Positions 1 to 4,902 of a DNA stretch of 5,116 nt are shown piece by piece. Position numbers and translations under genes: made by a program. The notes below the pieces were generated by a model, which worked only from the letters and a program-made list of their open reading frames with translations, did not search any database and had not been told where the DNA came from. How positions within the stretch are numbered: position 1 is the stretch's first letter; every line of letters starts with the position of its first letter. Source of the DNA: Paracoccaceae bacterium (GTDB lineage: Bacteria > Pseudomonadota > Alphaproteobacteria > Rhodobacterales > Rhodobacteraceae); the NCBI GenBank assembly GCA_003565055.1, contig PXDM01000091.1:1-5116 (forward strand), read 5' to 3'.

Positions 1-25
1 ATTTGATCCTACTGGTGCGTCCCAT
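1..25 (-). CDS. 5' end of an unidentified gene downstream of the ParA-like gene (partial)
   Basis: On the minus strand an ATG (complement of 23-25) lies 4 nt after the stop of the ParA-like gene. It opens eight codons, MGRTSRIK, before the window ends. An AGAGGG motif sits 8 nt upstream, inside the last codons of the ParA-like gene, which is good Shine-Dalgarno placement. The tight spacing suggests a two-gene operon with translational coupling. In ParA and VirC1 operons the second gene often encodes a small DNA-binding partner (ParB/ParG-like, or VirC2), but eight residues are too few to name a family. The start could also be fortuitous. Confidence 0.5.
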
Positions 26-29
26 CGGC

Positions 30-800
30 TCAGCCCTCTTTGTCTGCGGCAAGCAGCATGTCATTGAAAATATGCGACATCTCGCTCAGGGCTTCGATGT
101 AGTGCTTCGCCTGCCCCCGCTCCATTGCATTGTCAGAGAGCTTCTTTTCACGGGCTATTTCACCAAGCAACCCGTCGCTTTCCATGTGCCTGTAGGCTTT
201 CCGGTCTCGGATCGCCAAGTTGAACAGGTTAAGCTCTTTCTTCGCCTTGTCTAAAAGCTCTTTTTCATAGGGGCCGAGCGTTCGTTCGAGCCTTGTGAGC
301 AAGATGATATGCGCGGGCATATCTTCTGGCTTGTCGGCGCGTTGTTTTAGGCGTTGGAACCATTCGTGGGTCTTAATAGCCCCTTCAACATTATTCGCTG
401 TCAAGACGACTGGTGTGATCACCAGATTTGACGAGGCTACCACTGCTTGCGCCCAATCCCCCGCGATACCGGCGGTGTCTATAAGCACAAAATCTGGATT
501 AGACCTGTCAAAGGCGTCGTCCAAAGTGGCGTCGAGTTCATCGAGTGACTTTACCTTTGTCGCTGTCATGAGATCTGATGACAAGCCGTTTTGCTTCGCT
601 CTTAAAGCCCACTCGAAAAGCGACTTCTGGATGTCCGCGTCTATAAGCAGAACCTTCTTGCCTGCGAATACCATCGCCGACGCAAGGGCTGCACAGATGC
701 TGGTTTTGCCCGCTCCGCCCTTCGAGCCTACGACAGACACTACGATAGGATAGTGTTGGGCGATTGTCGCCTCTTCGGTCATCGTTTCGGTTTGTGTCAT
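30..800 (-). CDS. ParA/VirC1-like P-loop ATPase (MinD/ParA superfamily)
   Basis: This is a 256-residue cytoplasmic ATPase of the ParA/MinD superfamily. The deviant Walker A motif KGGAGKT is at residues 27-33, with the signature lysine K27. The motif LLIDADIQKS at 51-60 takes the place of the usual D-x-D-P-Q segment, and Walker B FVLIDTAG is at 104-111. VITP at 127-130 fits the conserved strand after Walker B. The protein has no N-terminal helix-turn-helix, so it is a short ParA of the type Ib or VirC1 kind. The ATG at 800 is preceded by AAGGAA about 6 nt away; M7 is a weaker alternative start. Family members act in plasmid partition. VirC1 of Ti plasmids instead binds near the T-border and promotes relaxosome assembly. 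Being divergent from a mobC-relaxase operon favours a transfer-linked role, but partition cannot be excluded. The gene faces the heptamer array, and a further gene follows it closely. Confidence 0.9.
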   Translation of the reverse strand: MTQTETMTEEATIAQHYPIVVSVVGSKGGAGKTSICAALASAMVFAGKKVLLIDADIQKSLFEWALRAKQNGLSSDLMTATKVKSLDELDATLDDAFDRSNPDFVLIDTAGIAGDWAQAVVASSNLVITPVVLTANNVEGAIKTHEWFQRLKQRADKPEDMPAHIILLTRLERTLGPYEKELLDKAKKELNLFNLAIRDRKAYRHMESDGLLGEIAREKKLSDNAMERGQAKHYIEALSEMSHIFNDMLLAADKEG

Positions 801-806
801 CAGTTA

Positions 807-812
807 TTCCTT
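807..812 (-). promoter_or_regulatory. Ribosome binding site of the ParA-like gene
   Basis: The minus strand reads AAGGAA followed by 6 nt and then the ATG at 800. This supports the 256-residue start over the internal M7 start, which has no comparable purine motif at the right distance. Confidence 0.6.
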
Positions 813-838
813 TTTTCCGCAAGATGGTGCTTCGCTTT

Positions 839-848
839 GATGGCCATC
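839..848. promoter_or_regulatory. 10-bp perfect palindrome GATGGCCATC, possible operator
   Basis: This perfect palindrome lies 39 bp upstream of the ParA-like start codon, between that gene and the heptamer array. Small ParA operons are often autoregulated by a dimeric partner protein binding such sites. No convincing -35/-10 pair for the minus-strand gene was found here, and 10-bp palindromes do arise by chance, so the operator role is a weak inference. Confidence 0.25.
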
Positions 849-1085
849 GGGCAGCAATTCTGGGGTCTGATATGTGGGTTCCAGGATGCAGGATACAGTT
901 CGCTGGGTGCGGGTTGCGGGTTGCGGATAGCAGGATACGGGATACGGGGCGCAGTGTCCAGTGTCTGGGATACGGGATACGCGTAACAGGTTACAGGTTG
1001 CGGGATGCGGTGTCCGGTAAACGGCTTGCGGTAAGCGGTATACAGGGTGCGGGTTACTTTAAGCAGGATGCTGGGTACGGGATGC

Positions 1086-1113
1086 GGTATACGGGTTGTG
1101 GTATACGGGTTGC
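1086..1113. repeat. 14-bp tandem duplication inside the heptamer array
   Basis: GGTATACGGGTTGT (1086-1099) is followed directly by GGTATACGGGTTGC (1100-1113), a 13/14 match. Each copy spans two heptamer units, so the duplication keeps the 7-bp register. Confidence 0.85.
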
Positions 1114-1155
1114 GGGATGCAAGTAACAGGATGCGGGATGCAAGTAACAGGATGC
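1114..1155. repeat. Perfect 21-bp tandem duplication inside the heptamer array
   Basis: The 21 bp at 1114-1134 are repeated without change at 1135-1155. Each copy is three heptamers: GGGATGC, AAGTAAC and AGGATGC. This is the clearest sign that the array has grown in whole multiples of 7 bp, and recently enough for the copies to remain identical. Twenty-one base pairs is also about two helical turns. Confidence 0.9.
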
Positions 1156-1190
1156 AGGAAGCGGGCTGCGGGTTGCGGTTAAGCGGATTT

Positions 1191-1331
1191 AAAGCCCGCT
1201 AAGGGGCCGTTGCTGCGTTTGCAGTGTCACCCACTGTAAGCGTCGCTCTCGCGCCTGTGGCGGCTTTTCTGGAGCTTCCAGCGGATTATTCCTCGCAGCA
1301 CCGGCGGTGCGTCTCTGCGCGACTTGAATTG
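1191..1331. other. Non-coding segment with a cluster of small hairpins
   Basis: No credible gene is present here. Short inverted repeats follow one another: CAGTG/CACTG (1222-1226 with 1232-1236), CTGGA/TCCAG (1269-1273 with 1277-1281, 3-nt loop), and GCACC/GGTGC (1298-1302 with 1306-1310, 3-nt loop). The last is nested in CGCAG/CTGCG (about 1294-1298 with 1315-1319). Taken with its place upstream of mobC, this fits the fold-rich DNA that often surrounds oriT or a plasmid regulatory region. Each stem alone is short and could be chance. Confidence 0.45.
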
Positions 1332-1378
1332 CCAACAAGGGGGCTTTGCAAGCCCTGATCCTTGTTGACGCTTGTTGG
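1332..1378 (+). other. Bulged hairpin with 10-bp-spaced direct repeats: candidate oriT core or MobC operator
   Basis: CAACAAGG (1333-1340) pairs with CCTTGTTG (1360-1367). Inside it GGGCTT (1341-1346) pairs with AAGCCC (1350-1355) around the 3-nt loop TGC, leaving a 4-nt TGAT bulge on the right arm. CTTGTTG occurs again exactly 10 bp downstream (1371-1377), and CCAACAAG (1332-1339) is complementary to this second copy, CTTGTTGG (1371-1378), so two alternative foldings exist. No T-run follows on either strand, so it is not a standard terminator. Inverted repeats just upstream of a MobC-relaxase operon are typical of oriT, which both proteins bind. The position of any nick is not evident from the sequence. 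Confidence 0.5.
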
Positions 1379-1393
1379 GTTGGGGTGTAGTGG
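1365..1393 (+). promoter_or_regulatory. Tentative promoter of the mobC-relaxase operon
   Basis: TTGACG at 1365-1370 is a good -35 hexamer. A 17-bp spacer puts a poor -10 (TAGTGG, 1388-1393) at the expected distance. The -35 overlaps the right arm of the bulged hairpin, so a protein bound there would also repress the operon. That arrangement is common for MobC-type proteins. The weak -10 keeps confidence low. Confidence 0.3.
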
Positions 1394-1440
1394 TAGAGGT
1401 GTGTTGTATGGCAGGAAATGGTTATTGACTACACACCCCA
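1381..1440 (+). repeat. Imperfect inverted repeat enclosing the mobC ribosome binding site and start
   Basis: TGGGGTGTAGT (1381-1391) is complementary to ACTACACACCCCA (1428-1440) apart from a 2-nt insertion. The loop between the arms holds AGGA (1413-1416) and the TTG start codon (1425). In mRNA this could expose or restrict translation initiation. As DNA it could be a binding site for the MobC-like protein. Confidence 0.45.
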
Positions 1441-2024
1441 AAAAAGCGACCGAACGAAAGCCACGCCTCACGCCAAAGCAGCGCGCGTCCATTGTTGCTG
1501 CGAAGCGTCAAGGCGCTGGCACAAAAGCACTCGCTGACCAGTTTGGGGTGACGGAGCAAACGGTTCGCAACATCGTTCGGGATATGAAGATCGCGCGGGT
1601 CGAGGCCAAAACCGACACTGCGATGGTCTCTGTGCGGGTGCCGCGCGCTGATATCCGCGCTTTTGAAGCGACCATTTCAAGGCTTGGCTTCGAGCAAAAG
1701 TCCGACGCGCTGCGTGCTTTCGTGCGTCATCCGGCTGGATTTCTGACGCCGGACGATGATCTTGCCGCTGCCCTGCGCGGGTTGGATCGCGCTTTTGTGG
1801 CCATTGGCACGAACGTCAACCAGATCGCGCGGCGCCTCAATGACTTCCAGCTTCACCCGAAAGACCGCAAGCTAACCAAGGCCGAAGGGGCGCTTCTCAA
1901 GGAATTGCGCGATGAGCTGAAGGCGGCGCGGGCGCAGATATCGGTGTTGAGGGGCGACAAGGCGCGGGAACGGGATGCCGCGTTCCGCGCCATTGTGTCG
2001 GGGGCGCAAGATGGCCCGCAATGA
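1425..2024 (+). CDS. mobC: MobC-like relaxosome accessory protein with an N-terminal helix-turn-helix
   Basis: A 199-residue cytoplasmic DNA-binding protein is predicted. Residues about 20-55 form a helix-turn-helix (KALADQFGVTEQTVRNIV). Residues about 67-100 (MVSVRVPRADIRAF onward) resemble a ribbon-helix-helix. AIGTNVNQIARRLN at 126-139 matches the conserved MobC signature. A charged helical tail follows. MobC proteins bind oriT, help open the DNA for the relaxase, and often repress their own operon. The TTG start is chosen because AGGA lies 8 nt upstream and the product then begins MTTHPKK. Upstream in-frame starts (TTG 1362, GTG 1401, TTG 1404) would add residues with no resemblance to a family N terminus, and 1362 lies in the bulged hairpin. 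The 3' end overlaps the relaxase start by 14 nt. The extra helix-turn-helix makes the protein longer than simple MobC proteins. Confidence 0.8.
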   Translation: MTTHPKKATERKPRLTPKQRASIVAAKRQGAGTKALADQFGVTEQTVRNIVRDMKIARVEAKTDTAMVSVRVPRADIRAFEATISRLGFEQKSDALRAFVRHPAGFLTPDDDLAAALRGLDRAFVAIGTNVNQIARRLNDFQLHPKDRKLTKAEGALLKELRDELKAARAQISVLRGDKARERDAAFRAIVSGAQDGPQ

Positions 2025-4902
2025 TGCTGTTGCCGATGTGACCGGCGCGCTGTTTGACGAGGGTTGGACGAAAAGCGCGGGCGGGCGCGGTGAGCAGAGC
2101 AAGCCCAGGGGCGGGGGGCGTGGTTCCCGCTTCGGGCGACAGCAGCAGATGGCCCGCGCGGCCAGTGGTAATCGTGCGATCGTGGTGAAGATGGTGCGCG
2201 GCGGCGGCTGCGTGAACAGCAGGCAACTTGGCAACCAGCTCGAATATGTCACCGGCAAGGCTGATGTCGTGATCGAGTCCACGGGCACCCTGGAGCGGGA
2301 AGGGTCACTAGCTCCCAGCGAGTTGCGCGAGGTTGTCGAGCGCTGGTCAGATAGTTGGAAAACCGCGCCGAGAACCGGCCACACAGCGCATCTGATTGTG
2401 TCGTTCCCGCCAGAGACCGATGCACGCTCGGTCCAAGGCATCACGCAGCGTTTTTGCGAAGAGATGTTCGAGGGCAAATACGACTTTGTGGCGGCGACCC
2501 ATAGCGACCGGCATCATCCGCATGCGCATATCGTCGTCAATCGCCACAGCGACGATCACGGGCTGTTCACGCTGCGCGCAGGCACAGAGCACAGCTATGA
2601 GAATTACAAGCAGGTGATCGCAGAGTTGGGGCGCTATCACGGAGTTGATCTCGAAGCCTCGACACGGCTTGAGCGCGGTCACGTTCATCGCGCCGCGACG
2701 GATGCGGATTATCGTAATGGTCTGCGCGCCGAGCGGCTCCGGACAGGCGCTGATCTGGACTATGCGCAAGGCGTAATCGCCAAACACGCCCAGACCTACT
2801 CCTCACTGGCGGCGCTCGCGCGCGGCATATCTGCCGTCGATCACTCGGGCTTCGAGGGCAGGGGGGCTGTCACATACACGCGCCTTGATGGTCTTGCCGA
2901 AAACCTTGACCGTGCCGCCGCTGATCTGGCTGCCGGTCGTCCAATCATTCCCGAAAATTACGGAGGTATTCCAGTGGAACAGCAAGAGCGTTTTAACGAC
3001 ACACTTCAGAGGCTTGGCGATGTGCTTGATGAGGCTGAAGCGAAAATGCAGACGGCCACGCCAGCCGAGCAAGTCGCTCTGGAAGCGCGCCTCAACGAAG
3101 CGGAGGCGATCATAAATAAAGCTGTGCCTGAAAGTGAGAGGAACGCGCTGCTCGATCAGCCTGCATCTGAGCTTGGAATATATTCCCCCGACAACGCGAA
3201 AGTTGCGCAAGCGCACATTTCTGAAAATGGCGAGGCAGAGATAAGAGAGGCCGTTAAGGATACGGGTCTCGATGCTGATGTGATGATTGCTCGCCTAAAA
3301 GAAGGTGCGCCGACTGCCGCGCTGGAAGAACGCTGGCTTCTGGACGATGTGAAATCCATTGCCGAGCATCAGGGGCTTGATCTCAATAAACTCGAAGATC
3401 GCGACGCAGCGCTGGTGGCGCTCGACAGCATTCATGAAAAAGTCAGCGATGCAGTCGGGATGGAGGCAACCGCCGATCAGCTCGAAGCCGCGAAAGCCCG
3501 AGAAGCCGCCACACGAGACTCGGGCGAAGTCAGCACTGGCGACATCTCGGCCGATAATATCTCGGAAGAGGGCAGGCGGCTTGATCCTCTGGATACCCCG
3601 GCATCATATCACGAACGCTTCGTTGTCACAAAGCAGGGCGACAAGCAGGAGTTCTACAGGAACTATAACGACGAGCGGCCCGCCTTTGTCGATGAAGGCA
3701 CCAATCTGTCAACGAAAGCTTGTGACAAGGCAACCGCGCTCGATATGGTCAACTTGGCAGCTCATCGCGGGTGGGAGTCGATGAAGGTTACAGGCCCTCA
3801 AGATTTCCGGCGCGAAGTCTGGATTGAAGGCGCTGCCAAGGGCATTGAGGTTGAGGGTTACAAACCTACCGAGCGGGATATCGAAGAAGCTGCCCGCCGC
3901 GCAGACCTCGAAAGAGTGCGCAGCGTCACACGAACGGATGTCCCGGCCTCTGAGCGCACAACTGATACAAAGCAAGCCCCCGAGGATGCAAAACAAGCTC
4001 CCGCAATTATCGATTATGCGAAAGGTATCCGGGGCGAGGTCGTCGATCACGGTGATGCGGCTTACAAGAATCAATCGAACAATGCTGACTCCTACTTTGT
4101 CCGTCTGCGACTTGAAGACGGGCGCACGCATGATGTCTGGGGCAAGGGGCTTTCCGAAGCTGTCAAAGACAACAATATTACCGCTGGCGATAAAGTGACG
4201 CTTACCTCGACAGGGGTGCAGCAAGTCACCATCACTGATCGCGACGCCATAACTGGCAAAATGGAAGAGCGCGACGTTATGCGGCGCGGATGGGATGCAA
4301 GCGACATTCAGCGAGGACTTGTCGCCGCAAGGGCTCTCGGCGCTGCGCAATCGGCCATGTCTGACGAACAGCGCAACGCTGTGCGCGAAGAAACAATCTC
4401 CCAGGGCGTCAGGGCTGAAATCAAAGACATGCAGCGAATGGGTTATCCCGACAGCACGATTGGCGGTTATCTAAATGAGATTGAAGAAAAAGTAGAAGCG
4501 CGCGTTGCTCTTGCCGAGAGTCGCGGCGAAGAATTGGGATCGTGGGATCGTCTTGCACAAGCCGATCAACGGGCGATGGATCGTGCTGATGATGAATTGA
4601 TGCGCACCGCATATCCCAAAGCTGATCTCGCAAGAATGCCATCACCGGCTGACGCCGAGGATGCGGCAAAATACAAACAAGCGGTTGAAGAGCGGCTAAC
4701 CCCCGACGAACTGGCGCGCCTCAAAGAAGGTGATGTTTCCGCTCTGGATGGTGTGGGAACCGATAGCCAACAGCTTCGTGTCGCGCATGATTATCTGAAG
4801 GCCGACGGTCAGTCCCCCGAAGCCCTGAAACAAGTATCCGAAGCATATAGAGCCGATTTGGCGGCGCACCGCGAGCAAGACAGAGGTATCGATCATGGGT
4901 AA
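2011..4902 (+). CDS. MOBP (VirD2-like) relaxase with C-terminal LPD7-type domain
   Basis: A 963-residue relaxase is predicted, which would nick one strand at oriT and stay covalently bound to its 5' end. After an R/G/Q-rich stretch (residues 22-46), the relaxase domain spans about 55-230. The likely catalytic tyrosine is Y79 in LEYVTGK, and LIVSFPPE is at 128-135. The metal-binding motif THSDRHHPHAHIVVNR is at 163-178 (H164, H171, H173). A helical linker covers about 325-525. An LPD7-like domain lies at about 532-630, with the marks GWESMKVTG and WIEGAAKGIEVEGYKP. A small beta-rich domain at 668-741 (YFVRLRLEDG, DVWGKGL, GDKVTL) resembles one that follows LPD7 in other large relaxases, and a helical tail ends the protein. 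ATG 2011 has GGGGG 6 nt upstream and a 14-nt overlap with mobC. ATG 1975 would add 12 residues and remains possible. The stop overlaps the coupling-protein start by 8 nt. Confidence 0.92.
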   Translation: MARNDAVADVTGALFDEGWTKSAGGRGEQSKPRGGGRGSRFGRQQQMARAASGNRAIVVKMVRGGGCVNSRQLGNQLEYVTGKADVVIESTGTLEREGSLAPSELREVVERWSDSWKTAPRTGHTAHLIVSFPPETDARSVQGITQRFCEEMFEGKYDFVAATHSDRHHPHAHIVVNRHSDDHGLFTLRAGTEHSYENYKQVIAELGRYHGVDLEASTRLERGHVHRAATDADYRNGLRAERLRTGADLDYAQGVIAKHAQTYSSLAALARGISAVDHSGFEGRGAVTYTRLDGLAENLDRAAADLAAGRPIIPENYGGIPVEQQERFNDTLQRLGDVLDEAEAKMQTATPAEQVALEARLNEAEAIINKAVPESERNALLDQPASELGIYSPDNAKVAQAHISENGEAEIREAVKDTGLDADVMIARLKEGAPTAALEERWLLDDVKSIAEHQGLDLNKLEDRDAALVALDSIHEKVSDAVGMEATADQLEAAKAREAATRDSGEVSTGDISADNISEEGRRLDPLDTPASYHERFVVTKQGDKQEFYRNYNDERPAFVDEGTNLSTKACDKATALDMVNLAAHRGWESMKVTGPQDFRREVWIEGAAKGIEVEGYKPTERDIEEAARRADLERVRSVTRTDVPASERTTDTKQAPEDAKQAPAIIDYAKGIRGEVVDHGDAAYKNQSNNADSYFVRLRLEDGRTHDVWGKGLSEAVKDNNITAGDKVTLTSTGVQQVTITDRDAITGKMEERDVMRRGWDASDIQRGLVAARALGAAQSAMSDEQRNAVREETISQGVRAEIKDMQRMGYPDSTIGGYLNEIEEKVEARVALAESRGEELGSWDRLAQADQRAMDRADDELMRTAYPKADLARMPSPADAEDAAKYKQAVEERLTPDELARLKEGDVSALDGVGTDSQQLRVAHDYLKADGQSPEALKQVSEAYRADLAAHREQDRGIDHG
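2962..2976 (+). promoter_or_regulatory. Possible internal ribosome binding site and in-frame GTG start in the relaxase gene
   Basis: GGAGGT (2962-2967) lies 6 nt before GTG (2974-2976), which is codon 322 of the relaxase in frame. It falls at the boundary between the relaxase region and the helical C-terminal part. Starting here would give a 642-residue protein beginning MEQQERFND. Separate C-terminal products from internal starts are known for some relaxase genes, such as F traI and RSF1010 mobA/repB. Here it is inferred from the sequence only. Confidence 0.4.
4882..4886 (+). promoter_or_regulatory. Ribosome binding site of the coupling-protein gene
   Basis: AGAGG lies 8 nt before the ATG at 4895, within the last codons of the relaxase gene. 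This supports translation of the downstream gene by coupling. Confidence 0.55.

Larger units (their letters stand above)
876..1176. repeat. Array of 43 contiguous degenerate heptanucleotides in perfect 7-bp register
   Basis: The 301 bp divide exactly into 43 units of 7 bp with no insertion or deletion. The consensus on the plus strand is RGG(A/T)T(A/G)C. By hand count, 41 of 43 units end in C, 39 have G at position 2, 33 have T at position 5 and 31 have G at position 3. Frequent units are GGGATGC, AGGATGC, GGGTTGC, GGGATAC and GGTATAC. Two weaker units (GGGGTCT, GATATGT) may extend the array left to 862. The register breaks after 1176. There are no spacers, so this is not a CRISPR array, and no credible gene covers it. 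The plus strand is rich in G and poor in C. The array lies between divergent ParA-like and mobC genes, where partition sites, oriT or iterons are expected. Its function is unknown. Confidence 0.9.

Noticed and set aside
764..1126. 120-codon open frame through the heptamer array giving a repetitive GYGIR/AGCGLR-type peptide
   Set aside because: It starts at TTG inside the antisense of the ParA-like gene. Its peptide repeat is a by-product of a 7-bp repeat read in triplets (7-residue period), and a second frame is partly open too (753-986). No ribosome binding site was seen.
876..1176. CRISPR array
   Set aside because: Units are only 7 bp, contiguous and without unique spacers, and no cas genes are present.
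1333..1367. Rho-independent terminator
   Set aside because: The stem is bulged and no T-run follows on either strand. It also lies directly upstream of the mobC operon, where a terminator of that operon would make no sense.
1362..1424. Longer mobC starting at TTG 1362
   Set aside because: The extra 21 residues are encoded by the hairpin, putative promoter and inverted repeat. TTG 1425 has a better-placed AGGA.
1872..2477. Minus-strand 201-codon open frame opposite mobC and the relaxase gene
   Set aside because: Its proline/arginine/serine-rich product is typical of an antisense shadow of a GC-rich gene, and two well-supported genes cover the same DNA on the plus strand.
3709..4350. Minus-strand 213-codon open frame inside the relaxase gene
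   Set aside because: It lies entirely opposite the LPD7 and beta-rich region of the relaxase, shows no recognisable motif and has no supporting context.
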